This document shows positions 54,205 to 63,249 of a DNA stretch of 64,000 bases, in pieces. The position numbers and the translations under genes are program-made. The notes below the pieces were generated by a model that was not told the DNA's origin, ran no database searches, and saw nothing but the letters and a program-made list of their open reading frames with translations. Source of the stretch: Peribacillus sp. FSL E2-0218 (GTDB taxonomy: Bacteria > Bacillota > Bacilli > Bacillales > DSM-1321); assembly GCF_037992945.1 (NCBI RefSeq), contig NZ_CP150304.1, forward strand, positions 2,359,501 through 2,423,500. Direction: 5' to 3'. Positions within the stretch are counted from its first letter, which is position 1. Every line of letters begins with the position of its first letter.

Positions 54205-55338
54205 ATGAATGTGTTTTGGTTTATTCCAACAGGCGGGGACAGCCGCTATTTAGGGACATCAAAAGGCGGGCGTGATGTGGATTTCGATTACATGAAACAG
54301 CTTGCGCAAGCCATTGACTCTTTAGGATATCAGGGAGCTTTACTACCAACTGGACGATCTTGTGAAGATGCATGGGTAACGGCATCTTCGTTATTATCCG
54401 TCACTTCACGCATGAAATTTCTCGTAGCTCTTCGTCCAGGACTCATGCTGCCGTCCGTCGCAGCCCGTATGACGTCAACTTTTGATAGACTATCAGGGGG
54501 ACGTCTCTTAATCAATGTCGTTTCAGGAAGTAATCCCGCAGAGCAAGTTGGCGATGGTATTACGGTTGACCATGATGAACGGTATGAACTGACAAATGAA
54601 TTTTTAGACGTATGGCGCTCCCTATTGGCAGAGGAAGAAGTTGAATATGAAGGAAAACACTTACATATTGACGGCGGGCGTCTTATTTTTCCACCGGTTC
54701 AAACACCTCACCCTCCTATCTATTTTGGCGGATCCTCAGAGAAAGCTCTTTCTGTAGCCGCTAAACACTGTGATGTGTATTTAACATGGGGGGAACCCGT
54801 TGATGCAGTAAAAGAAAAAATCAATAGAGTAAAAGCACTGGCTGAAAAAGAAGGACGTACCCTAACCTTCGGCATTCGTTTACATGTCATTGTTCGTGAA
54901 ACGGAAGAAGAAGCTTGGCAAGCAGCCAATGAATTAATTAAATATGTGGATGACGAGACAATTGAATCCGCACAAAGGGAATTGAGTAAACATGTTTCAG
55001 AGGGGCAACGTCGTATGCTAGCACTTTCTAGTGGAAGTAAAGACAATTTGGAAATCAGCCCTAACTTATGGGCGGGTGTCGGTCTAGTACGTGCTGGTGC
55101 TGGGACGGCATTAGTCGGTGACCCGATAACGGTGGCCGAACGCCTGAAAGAATACCAAGCCGTTGGCATCGACACCTTCATTTTATCTGGGTATCCACAT
55201 CTGGAGGAAGCCTATCGTGTAGCCGAATTATTATTCCCTCATTTACCTATGAACTCGATTCAGGAGAGGGAGCAAAAGCAAGCTGCTAAATTTAATCACG
55301 GAGTGGTCATTGCAGATAGCATACATCCAACTAAATAG
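54205..55338 (+). CDS. ssuD: FMNH2-dependent alkanesulfonate monooxygenase
   Basis: SsuD releases sulfite from alkanesulfonates using FMNH2 and oxygen, supplying sulfur under starvation. The 377-residue luciferase-like protein begins MNVFWFIPTGGDSRYLGTS and has the conserved ALLPTGRSCEDAWV, GGRLLINVVSGSNPAEQ and SGYPHLEEAYRVAELLFPHLP segments. AGGAGG lies before the ATG. The usual ssuABC transporter and flavin reductase genes are absent from the window; the sulfite produced would feed CysJI encoded at the left end. It is divergent from the symporter gene. Confidence 0.95.
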   Translation: MNVFWFIPTGGDSRYLGTSKGGRDVDFDYMKQLAQAIDSLGYQGALLPTGRSCEDAWVTASSLLSVTSRMKFLVALRPGLMLPSVAARMTSTFDRLSGGRLLINVVSGSNPAEQVGDGITVDHDERYELTNEFLDVWRSLLAEEEVEYEGKHLHIDGGRLIFPPVQTPHPPIYFGGSSEKALSVAAKHCDVYLTWGEPVDAVKEKINRVKALAEKEGRTLTFGIRLHVIVRETEEEAWQAANELIKYVDDETIESAQRELSKHVSEGQRRMLALSSGSKDNLEISPNLWAGVGLVRAGAGTALVGDPITVAERLKEYQAVGIDTFILSGYPHLEEAYRVAELLFPHLPMNSIQEREQKQAAKFNHGVVIADSIHPTK

Positions 55339-55363
55339 CCTATCAAAAACGCTCATAGAATCA

Positions 55364-55394
55364 GGGTCTCGACAATTATGTTGAGGTCTTTTTT
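55364..55394 (+). terminator. Terminator after ssuD
   Basis: GGTCTCGAC pairs with GTTGAGGTC (three G-T pairs) around AATTAT and is followed by a T run. Confidence 0.6.
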
Positions 55395-55438
55395 CTAATA
55401 GGTCCAAATTACATATCGGTTTGTCCACTCCATCCAAG

Positions 55439-55481
55439 TACCCTTTCTTATCCTCAATAATTACGCGGATAAGAAAGGGTA
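55439..55481. other. Perfect 15-bp inverted repeat
   Basis: TACCCTTTCTTATCC and GGATAAGAAAGGGTA pair without mismatch around a 13-base loop. No T tract follows, so it is not an ordinary terminator; it lies 97 bases upstream of the acetyltransferase gene. Confidence 0.6.
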
Positions 55482-55577
55482 AGGTTCACGTGCTTCTCAT
55501 CAATAAGCAACCGAATAATACGTTAAAGTAATGAGGCAGAGCCCATTTTCATCGTAAAGAATAAGGAGGCGATTTTT

Positions 55578-56033
55578 ATGGAAATTAAAATAGATGATTT
55601 GAATGGATCTGAAGTGATTGCACTGGTGAGCGAGCACCTCCATGGTATGACCCTGCATTCCCCTCCAGACAGTATACATGCCCTAAATCTTGAGGCATTG
55701 AGAAAACCAGAAATTACATTCTGGAGTGTATGGGAAGGAGATCAATTAGTTGGATGCGGGGCACTTAAAGAAATTGATGGTCAACATGGAGAGATAAAAT
55801 CAATGCGAACATCTTCATCACATCTAAGAAAGGGTGTGGCAAAACAGCTGCTTGAATACATAATGGAAGTAGCCAAGCAACGTGGCTATCGGCGCTTAAG
55901 TTTGGAAACGGGATCAATGGATGCTTTCGAACCAGCAAGAAGACTTTACGCAAGTATCGGATTCCAATATTGTAAGCCGTTTTCCGATTACATCGAGGAC
56001 CCAAATAGCGTATTTATGAAAAAGGAACTGTAA
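55578..56033 (+). CDS. GNAT-family N-acetyltransferase
   Basis: A 151-residue GCN5-related acetyltransferase. Motif A is present as IKSMRTSSSHLRKGVAKQLLEYI (the R/Q-x-x-G-x-G/A acetyl-CoA loop), followed by GYRRLSLETGS and the C-terminal ARRLYASIGFQYCKPF. It resembles Bacillus YsnE/YjgM-type enzymes. GGAGG lies upstream of the ATG. The acceptor substrate is unknown. A terminator follows. Confidence 0.88.
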   Translation: MEIKIDDLNGSEVIALVSEHLHGMTLHSPPDSIHALNLEALRKPEITFWSVWEGDQLVGCGALKEIDGQHGEIKSMRTSSSHLRKGVAKQLLEYIMEVAKQRGYRRLSLETGSMDAFEPARRLYASIGFQYCKPFSDYIEDPNSVFMKKEL

Positions 56034-56091
56034 GTTTTCTTCTAACTAAAGAGTGCTTTTTTACTAACCGGATCTCAATAGACCTAATAGG

Positions 56092-56124
56092 AAACCCAGC
56101 TGCCTGTGAAGGTAGCTGGGTTTT
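56092..56124 (+). terminator. Terminator after the GNAT gene
   Basis: AACCCAGCTGCC pairs with GGTAGCTGGGTT (one G-T pair) and is followed by TT. Confidence 0.8.
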
Positions 56125-56241
56125 AAGTCGGGGTGTGAAATGGCACGTAAAAATATCCATATAGAAACTTATGGTAATTAAGGTGCTTTTGTATTAGTAT
56201 GAAGTGAGTGGTTCTTTATAACGAATGTAGGAGGAGTGATT

Positions 56242-57381
56242 GTGCGTAATAAAGGTATTTTGTCATTGGTTGCGGTAGGTCTATTTGCTTCGTCATTGTC
56301 TGTAGATGTTGTTAAGGCAGAAGGAAACGAGAACGAATTGGTAAGAAAAGCTCTAGAAAGTCAAATGGAAAAACCACTTGAAAAAAGATTCATTGAATCT
56401 AGGACGTTTAATCAACTGGAAAGAGAAGTTAAAGGTTCACAAGCGAAATCCGTTGAAGGCTTTAGGAAAATGAGCAGATCTTCCAGTGATGATGACTATA
56501 TTTATGAAACCGAGTACAATGATGACTTTGGCTCAGCAGATAATTCGTCATTTGAAAAAACAACAATTGGTCAATTGCTTCCTCTATATGATGTAGACTT
56601 TTCCAAAGTGGCCGTTCCTAGCGATGGAGTTTTGTTAGTAGCAGGATCAGCATCCTCATATGCCATTGACCTAGGATTTGCAGCGGTACAAAAAGATTAT
56701 GTTGATAATAACAACTTGGAATACTTAGGAAACAAATACGAAGAAGACGTTGAATTAAGAGCGTATGACGTCAAAAAAGGCACATACTACATAGGCGTTT
56801 ACGACCAGGATAATGATTACGATCTTGACGATAATACAGAAGATGACATATATGCTATTGCAACAGGATTTGTAGACGATGTTAAACCAAATAAGCCAAC
56901 TGTAAATAAAGTTGACAACAATGACAAAGTGGTGACCGGAAAAGCAGAGGCCAGTACTACTGTTACTGTTAAAAATGGAAGCAAGGTGTTAGGTTCTGTA
57001 AAAGCAACATCCAAAGGGACATACTCTATAAAGATCGCCGTTCAAAAAGCAGGCACGAAGTTGTCCATTTCAGCTAAAGATAGCGCAGGGAATGTAAGTT
57101 CAAGTGCATCGGTAACTGTTGCTGATGTGGTCGCACCTAGCAAGCCAACAATAAAGAAAGTAGATGACAATGATAAGGTGGTTACCGGGAAAGCGGAAGC
57201 AAGTTCAACTGTAACTGTGAAGGCAGGAAGCAAAACCCTTGGTTCAGCAAAAGCAAACTCTAAAGGTACCTACTCAGTCAAGATCAAAGCACAGAAAAAA
57301 GGAACCACGCTTACTGTAACTGCAAAAGATAAGGCCGGGAATACCAGTTCCAAGGCCACGACAAAAGTTGTAAAACACTAA
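56242..57381 (+). CDS. Secreted protein with two Ig-like repeats
   Basis: A 379-residue exported protein. A signal peptide (about residues 1-26, ending VVKA) is followed by an acidic globular part with a pre-peptidase-like segment (ETEYNDDFGSADNS, then VLLVAGSASSYAIDLG and YYIGVYDQDNDYDLDDN). Two Ig-like repeats of about 80 residues, each with KVVTGKAEAS and a TYSIKI/TYSVKI strand, form the C-terminus. No LPXTG anchor is present. The GTG at 56242 is used because TAGGAGGA is six bases upstream. The next large gene encodes a longer protein with the same repeats, so the two are probably related surface or matrix proteins. Confidence 0.8.
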   Translation: MRNKGILSLVAVGLFASSLSVDVVKAEGNENELVRKALESQMEKPLEKRFIESRTFNQLEREVKGSQAKSVEGFRKMSRSSSDDDYIYETEYNDDFGSADNSSFEKTTIGQLLPLYDVDFSKVAVPSDGVLLVAGSASSYAIDLGFAAVQKDYVDNNNLEYLGNKYEEDVELRAYDVKKGTYYIGVYDQDNDYDLDDNTEDDIYAIATGFVDDVKPNKPTVNKVDNNDKVVTGKAEASTTVTVKNGSKVLGSVKATSKGTYSIKIAVQKAGTKLSISAKDSAGNVSSSASVTVADVVAPSKPTIKKVDDNDKVVTGKAEASSTVTVKAGSKTLGSAKANSKGTYSVKIKAQKKGTTLTVTAKDKAGNTSSKATTKVVKH

Positions 57382-57390
57382 GTTCCATAA

Positions 57391-57421
57391 AAAAGGCGAG
57401 GATAAATTCCTCGGCTTTTTG
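57391..57421 (+). terminator. Terminator after the first Ig-repeat gene
   Basis: AAAGGCGAGGA pairs with TCCTCGGCTTT around TAAAT and is followed by a T run. Confidence 0.85.
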
Positions 57422-57889
57422 TTTTTCTGTTTAGATCGTTTATATGAAAATGTAACAAAAAAAGAGAAAAAATATGAATATTACATAGTAAACCTTATTA
57501 GAATATATACTAATTACCTTCATCGATACAATACCATCTTTCCCTATCTTGGCATTAGTAGAAGAAGAAATTTTAAGTTGTTTTTGTAAATTAATTTTCT
57601 CATTTTTCTCTTGTGAAGCGTTGATATTAAAGGTGCATAACTAAACATATGGGAGCCATTTACATACAACATAGAAATATCCGATGGTGTTGAACATTGG
57701 TACAAACACACATACTTAAGCTCCCCATCAAATAAGGTGGGGGCCTTTGTAAATATCTATTTAGATATAATGAGAATAGGTGCAAAAGCATTAGTTTTTT
57801 TGGTTAATTGGTGTATAATGGAATAATTGTAAGGCTAATATATTAATAGTGTGAACTCATTATATATAATTTATTATTTGGAGGCAAAA
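57422..57889. other. AT-rich intergenic region with one hairpin
   Basis: No gene is supported in these 468 bases. A hairpin with CTCCCCA and TGGGGGC (about 57722-57748), followed by CCTTTG, may be a weak terminator. TATAAT at 57815-57820 could be the -10 box of the next gene's promoter. Confidence 0.5.
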
Positions 57890-60517
57890 ATGTATAAATA
57901 TTTAACAATACTAGTTTTTACTGCACTGTTCATTCTTGGTTTTCGAGTAGAGGATATTGTAAAGGCTAGTGAAGGAACAAGTGTAAAAGGAATAATTAAA
58001 GAAAATGCAACATGGACAAAGGAAAATTCCCCTTACTATTTAACTGGTGATATTCAAATTGCAAATGGAATTAAATTAAATGTAGAACCTGGAGTTATAA
58101 TAAAAGGGAATAATAATCGAATTAGAGTTTTCGGGGATTTTGAAGCAATTGGCAAATCTGAATCAAAAATAATATTTAAAAATGTAAATATAGAGCCAGG
58201 AAGTGGAAGTTCTAGTGAACAGTTTCTAATTGATATTGAAAGTGCCGAAATTATTCAAGGGAGCTTATATAGACCTACAGGATATGGAGTCTATGGGAGT
58301 TTTGTATTAAAGGATTCAAAGTTAGTTGATTTAACGCAAGATTCCTTTTACCTTTGGTATCCAACTAGAGATGTTTATATTGAACGTAATGTATTTGTAA
58401 ATAGTGGTGGAATAAGTGTGGGTACAAGTGATGGTGTTAAGGTAAATATCATAAACAATGTATTCTACAATTATACTAACTATGCGATTGAAAATTGGGC
58501 TAGTTATGATAATTCTGAAACTATTGTTTCTCATAATTCTTTTTTAATTCCTAAACTAAATGATTTAGGTGACCCAATAACAAGTAAGGATACTTTGGTT
58601 TTACCCGCTGGTTACACGAATGCTAAAATGATAGCAACTAATAATTATTGGGGAACAACAGATGAATCGTTTATTGATAATATGGTCTTTGATAAGAATG
58701 ATGATCTAAGCTCATCTTCATATATAAACTTTAAACCGTATCTAAAAAACCCAGACCCTAACACACCTGAGTTTGAAAATACACCTCCTGAACACCCTAT
58801 TGTAGATAGGATAACTAATAGAGATACCTTTATTCAGGGGGAAGGAGAAAAAAATGCCACCATTAATGTCTACACTGAATATAACTATTTTGTTGGGAAT
58901 ACAAAAATAGATTCTAATGGTAAGTTTAAAATGCCAATACAACCAATTAAAGAAGGTACTCAGTTAGTCATTATAGCAACTGATGAATGGTTTAATAAAA
59001 GTAACCCTTCCCTTGTTATTGTAGAGGATGTAATCTCCCCTAATATCCCTACGGTAAATGAGGTAACAGACAAATCAACTAGCATGACAGGATCAGCAGA
59101 AGCAGGTTCTTCTATCACAATCAAAGCAGGAACGACCGTTATAGGATCAGGGACTTCCAATACAGAAGGTGAATATAAGGTTACAATACCAAAACAAAAA
59201 GCAGGAACGAAGTTATTGGTAACTGCCACGGATGATGAAGGAAACAGTAGTGAAGTGAAGGAAGTTACAGTGAAAGATGTGACAGCTCCAGATTCACCCA
59301 CGGTAAATGAAGTAACAGAAAATTCCACAAGTGTGACAGGAACAGCGGAAGCAGGTTCTACTATTACGGTCAAAGCGGGAACGACGGTAATAGGATCAAC
59401 GACTGTTGATACTGAGGGCAAATATACGGTTTCAATACCAAAACAAAAATCAGGAACAATACTTTCTGTAACAGCTACAGATGGTGTAGGAAATACAAGT
59501 GAAGTGAAGGAAGTAACGGTAAAAGATGTGACAGCTCCACGTTCACCTGCAATAATTGAAGTAACGGAAAATTCCACAAGTGTTTCTGGAACAGCGGAAG
59601 CAGGTACTACCATTACGGTCAAAGCGGGAACGACGGTAATAGGGACAGTACCTGTTGATACTGAAGGCAAATATACGGTTACAATACCAAAACAAAAAGC
59701 AGGAACGAAATTAACAGTAACGGCAACAGATGTTGCAGGGAACATCAGTGAAGTAAAAGAAGTAACGGTGAAAGACGTAACAGCTCCATCAGTCCCAACA
59801 GTCAATACTGTATATGATGACGCTACTGTTATTAGTGGTAAAGTTGAAACAAATGCAAAAGTATATGCATTAGCGGGAAGCAAGAAAATCGGAGAAGCAA
59901 CGGCAAAAAATGGAGCATATACGATTAAGATTGCAAAACAAAAAGCAGGATCAAACATTTCTGTTTATGCTACAGATACTTCAGGTAATAAGAGTGGAAG
60001 TAAAACAGTTAAAGTTATAGATAAAACTCCACCAAGCCCCCCAACAGCCAATACTGTATATGATAACGCTACTGTTATTAGTGGCAAAGCTGAAACAAAT
60101 GCAAAAGTATATGCAATGGTGGGAAGCAAGAAAATCGGAGAAGCAACGGCAAAAAATGGAGCATATACGATTAAGATTGCTAAACAAAAAGCAGGAACAA
60201 GCATTTCTGTTTATGCAGTTGATTCGGTAGATAATAAGAGTGGAAGTAAAACAGTTAAGGTAATCGACAAAACTGCACCTTCTGTACCCTCAGTCAATAA
60301 AATTTTAAGTAACACAGTATCGGTAACGGGCAAAAGTGAAAAGGGAGCATCAATTTATATTTACAATGGAAGTAAGAAGCTTGGCCAAGGAATAGTGGAT
60401 AGCCGAGGATATTATAAAGTGAAAATCAAGGCACAAAAGAAGGATTCAACCATAAAGATTTACGCTCAAGATAAATCAGGCAACCAGAGTGATGCCAAAA
60501 AAATGAAGGTAAGCTAG
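57890..60517 (+). CDS. Large secreted protein, beta-helix-like region plus seven Ig-like repeats
   Basis: An 875-residue exported protein. ATG 57890 has TTGGAGG upstream and gives a signal peptide ending in VKA near residue 26. Residues of about 30-290 have the short repeated strand pattern of right-handed beta-helix proteins (GIKLNVEPGVIIKGNNNRI, VYIERNVFVNSGG, NIINNVFYNYTNYAI). Then follow seven Ig-like repeats of about 80 residues, from ITNRDTFIQGEG on, most starting P-x-x-PTVNxV and containing the TGxAEAGSTITVKAGT pattern. Repeats 2-4 are nearly identical to each other, and so are 5-6, also in DNA. No LPXTG, S-layer or choline-binding anchor is seen. A surface or biofilm role is likely but unproven. 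Confidence 0.8.
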   Translation: MYKYLTILVFTALFILGFRVEDIVKASEGTSVKGIIKENATWTKENSPYYLTGDIQIANGIKLNVEPGVIIKGNNNRIRVFGDFEAIGKSESKIIFKNVNIEPGSGSSSEQFLIDIESAEIIQGSLYRPTGYGVYGSFVLKDSKLVDLTQDSFYLWYPTRDVYIERNVFVNSGGISVGTSDGVKVNIINNVFYNYTNYAIENWASYDNSETIVSHNSFLIPKLNDLGDPITSKDTLVLPAGYTNAKMIATNNYWGTTDESFIDNMVFDKNDDLSSSSYINFKPYLKNPDPNTPEFENTPPEHPIVDRITNRDTFIQGEGEKNATINVYTEYNYFVGNTKIDSNGKFKMPIQPIKEGTQLVIIATDEWFNKSNPSLVIVEDVISPNIPTVNEVTDKSTSMTGSAEAGSSITIKAGTTVIGSGTSNTEGEYKVTIPKQKAGTKLLVTATDDEGNSSEVKEVTVKDVTAPDSPTVNEVTENSTSVTGTAEAGSTITVKAGTTVIGSTTVDTEGKYTVSIPKQKSGTILSVTATDGVGNTSEVKEVTVKDVTAPRSPAIIEVTENSTSVSGTAEAGTTITVKAGTTVIGTVPVDTEGKYTVTIPKQKAGTKLTVTATDVAGNISEVKEVTVKDVTAPSVPTVNTVYDDATVISGKVETNAKVYALAGSKKIGEATAKNGAYTIKIAKQKAGSNISVYATDTSGNKSGSKTVKVIDKTPPSPPTANTVYDNATVISGKAETNAKVYAMVGSKKIGEATAKNGAYTIKIAKQKAGTSISVYAVDSVDNKSGSKTVKVIDKTAPSVPSVNKILSNTVSVTGKSEKGASIYIYNGSKKLGQGIVDSRGYYKVKIKAQKKDSTIKIYAQDKSGNQSDAKKMKVS
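59040..60290 (+). repeat. Long near-identical repeats within the Ig-repeat gene
   Basis: Units of about 240-250 bp repeat in series. Copies 2-4 share blocks such as CAAAACAAAAAGCAGGAACG and GTAACGGTAAAAGATGTGAC, and copies 5-6 share over 90 bases almost unchanged. They invite copy-number change by recombination. Confidence 0.8.
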
Positions 60518-60541
60518 GCTTAACGATTATTTTCAAAAAGA

Positions 60542-60600
60542 AAGGGGGCAGCTTCCAAAAGTCTTTTTTGACTTTTAGAGGCTGCCCCCTTATTATTTTT
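60542..60600 (+). terminator. Strong terminator after the Ig-repeat gene
   Basis: AAGGGGGCAGC and GCTGCCCCCTT, extended by AAAAGTC and GACTTTT, form a long stem followed by a T-rich tract. The 170 bases from here to the next gene show no coding signal. Confidence 0.9.
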
Positions 60601-60772
60601 TCAACCCTTATTTACTTAATAAGCTCGTTACAAAGAAGTATTGTGGTACTATTATTTGTATCTTTGAACAGAAATTTTAGCGTTTTCTTCTTTTACATGA
60701 TTCTTGATATAAAGTTCCATATCGCTGATTTAACCTTTATTTCAGTAGATTTTAGGTCGAATATAATAAAAA

Positions 60773-61015
60773 TTAGGCTTGATATACAAATCTGATTAAT
60801 AAAGAAGATATCATTACGATAGAGCAAATACTTAGAACAATAAACGGAAATTTAGATTTATTGTTGTAATTTGCATAAGCCAATACAGAGGTGAAAAATA
60901 AAAATACTACTTGCATCCAAATAGGCTGTTCAAAAGGACCTGTTCGCAATAATATAGTTACAGCCAATGCAGAAAAAATTAGTATTATAGTAAAAGGATA
61001 AATCATCCTCCGCAT
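60773..61015 (-). CDS. Small membrane protein, possible immunity protein
   Basis: An 80-residue protein with three membrane helices (about residues 5-24, 33-48 and 57-77) and a basic N-terminus (MRRMIYP). AAAGGGGGA lies upstream at good spacing. It follows the secreted-protein gene by 23 bases and is probably cotranscribed. Small multi-helix proteins in this position are often immunity proteins for secreted bacteriocins; here that is inference only. Confidence 0.6.
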   Translation of the reverse strand: MRRMIYPFTIILIFSALAVTILLRTGPFEQPIWMQVVFLFFTSVLAYANYNNKSKFPFIVLSICSIVMISSLLIRFVYQA

Positions 61016-61038
61016 CTTCTTTATCCCCCTTTGTTATT

Positions 61039-61797
61039 TTATGCACATGGTCTTGTGCCGTAATACCAACTTCCAGTTTTATTATAAGATTTATTGAATG
61101 TTTTTCCGAATAAAGTGAAGTTAATTCTTGGGTTTTGATATCTATATTGATACAAATTTTCACAACCGGTAAATTTCTTGGAACTACTTCGATAATTATC
61201 AACTTTAAAAGTACCACTCAATAATTTTTGAGAGAAGTATGTTCCTGCTCCAACAATACCTAACCATGCGCTAATTGTACCAGCATAATCAGTTTTAGCA
61301 AATTTAAAACCAGTGAGATAAGCAGTACCAATCACGCCGCCAATGACTGTTATTATAGCACTCAAAGAATTTACATGTTTGTTATAACTAAGAGTGGTAG
61401 TAGACATATATTTAGGTGCACTTGAAGCAGCCATTATCGCCGAAATAGTAACGTCTGAATTTCCTAATTCTGGTTTTATTGTTTCATCCATCTTAAATTC
61501 ACCTTTTTCACCATTCAATAGAAAATAATTATCGCCTTTATGATAAACAAATTCTTGTATTTCGCCAGTAGATGATTCAGTAATTACTTCAACAGTGTCA
61601 TTTTCAACAGATTCAATTGTAGAAAGAACAATTTCATTGTCATTTTCTGTTTTAATAACTATCTTTTCTTCTGTTGATTCTAATACATTTACTGACAAAT
61701 TTTGATTATCTTTAGTTGAAGCATTAGCAGTAATTGGCCCTATACTAGCTAATGTAAGTGATACAGTAAGGATGAACGATAAAGGTTTTTTATACAT
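61039..61797 (-). CDS. Secreted protein with hydrophobic centre, bacteriocin-like
   Basis: A 252-residue protein with a signal peptide (cleavage expected after TANA, residue 26). An acidic pro-region of about 90 residues follows (ESTEEKIVIKTENDNEIVLST...), then a hydrophobic glycine-rich segment (LSAIITVIGGVIGTAYLTG and WLGIVGAGTYF). The C-terminus is basic and aromatic, with two cysteines (GCENLYQYRYQN, GSWYYGTRPCA) that could form a disulfide. An AGGAGT site lies upstream of the ATG. Pro-region, hydrophobic core and adjacent small membrane protein resemble large unmodified bacteriocins such as the geobacillin 26 type, but I cannot confirm homology. Confidence 0.6.
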   Translation of the reverse strand: MYKKPLSFILTVSLTLASIGPITANASTKDNQNLSVNVLESTEEKIVIKTENDNEIVLSTIESVENDTVEVITESSTGEIQEFVYHKGDNYFLLNGEKGEFKMDETIKPELGNSDVTISAIMAASSAPKYMSTTTLSYNKHVNSLSAIITVIGGVIGTAYLTGFKFAKTDYAGTISAWLGIVGAGTYFSQKLLSGTFKVDNYRSSSKKFTGCENLYQYRYQNPRINFTLFGKTFNKSYNKTGSWYYGTRPCA

Positions 61798-63249
61798 TTA
61801 TTAGGCACTCCTTTTTAATTATTATCAGAATGCTATTAAACTAGATACAAATAAACGTTAACAAAAATATATTTCATGATCTCCCAGTACTACAAGATAA
61901 TTTTGGACAGGTAATGATAGTATCCAAACTATTTTATACGGCACTAATTTCGGTTGAATTTGTTGTTTCAGCTTTTACTTGTGGGATTGTAACAAAAACA
62001 TTAGAAAATAATAACAGAGATAAACATTATACTAACTTTAAAAGTTTCTTTTTAACATTCATTGATATACACTCCTCTTTTTCTATGTTTATAGATAAAT
62101 TGTCCCTAAACCCCTAAGTCTATAGTATGGAATATTTATGAAAAAATAAAGTTTTTTACAAAAATAGAAATAATATAAGTAAAAAGGAGTGAATTTAAAC
62201 TATAAATGGTTGGATTGCATGAATATAGGAATTTCTAGCCTTGGAAGGTACAATTTAGTGAGAACTTCAGTTTTATATTTAATTGATGATTGCGTAGGAT
62301 TCCATATGAATGAACCTAATTTATAAAAAATAATGGATATCTCCAAAAAAGATTTATGAGAGGAAGCATTTGAAAATCAGTCGAGGACAAGTATTTTTGT
62401 TAAAAAACACAATGAATATTAGTGAATTTAAAGAGTGGAATAATAAAATAGACATAAATCAATAATCAACTGGGTTAGTTATTAAAGATAATAAACAAGC
62501 AGATTCGTATAATATAACTGCCAAAGAATTATTTGAAAAGATTGGTAAAATATATTAAAAAAATGTTATTAGAGACAAAATATTTTTTATAGCAAAAAGA
62601 ATGAGGAATAATTTCATCCAAGGAATAAAAAAATAGGTGATATTAAATCTGATCATAAAGAATTCAATAAAAAGAAATGGATATTTAATGTATATTATGT
62701 CTTTAATAGAGGTCTAAAAATAATAAAGAATTTAAATTTTTATTATTAGCATTTTTATTTTTAAAAAAGATGCTTTTTATATTAATTAATTATGATTTCG
62801 TATCGAGTAATACAATGGATAAATTCTTATTTAATATTTTTGAGGGGATATTCAAAATTGCGACACAGAATAATTGTGAATTTGTAGCTTGACGGGGAGT
62901 AAATTAAAATGAATCAAAAACTTCGGAACCTAGGTTGAAAATAGATTTAGGTTTTCCAATGATTAAATTCCTCAAACTTTGTGGTGTTACGAGCCCAATA
63001 ACTATTCACATAACACCTAGCGATCTTAATTTTAATTGATGCTTCCGTTTTGATTAGATAACTTAACAACAGATTTAAATTTACTGATATTATATTATCC
63101 TTTCCTAGTCTGTAATACACAGGTCATATCACTCGGATATTTAAAACTTATTTTTTAGGATTATTCTCAAACTATTTACAACAAGTACGATAATATGGTG
63201 CTGTAAGATAAACACAATTTGATTAGTGGTATAATGGAAGAACTAATTC
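61798..63249. other. AT-rich decayed region without a supportable gene
   Basis: Short protein-like pieces occur in different frames: MDISKKDL, then EEAFENQSRTSIFVKKHNEY (about 62334-62418); GLVIKDNKQADSYNITAKEL (about 62468-62556); and a 40-residue frame without ribosome site at 62770-62892 (NYDFVSSNTMDKFLFNIF). Stops separate them, so these look like remnants. A hairpin with AGCAT/ATGCT and T tract lies at 62747-62780. From 62900 to 63249 I see nothing coding. Confidence 0.5.

Noticed and set aside
58960..59958. Long minus-strand frame of 332 codons
   Set aside because: It lies opposite the Ig-like repeats and owes its length to repetitive codon composition; it is a Val/Thr/Ser/Phe-rich mirror of the repeats with no ribosome site.
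61914..62117. Plus-strand 67-codon hydrophobic frame
   Set aside because: Weak start context, AT-rich composition that readily produces Phe/Ile/Ser strings, and no supporting neighbour; left as part of the decayed region.
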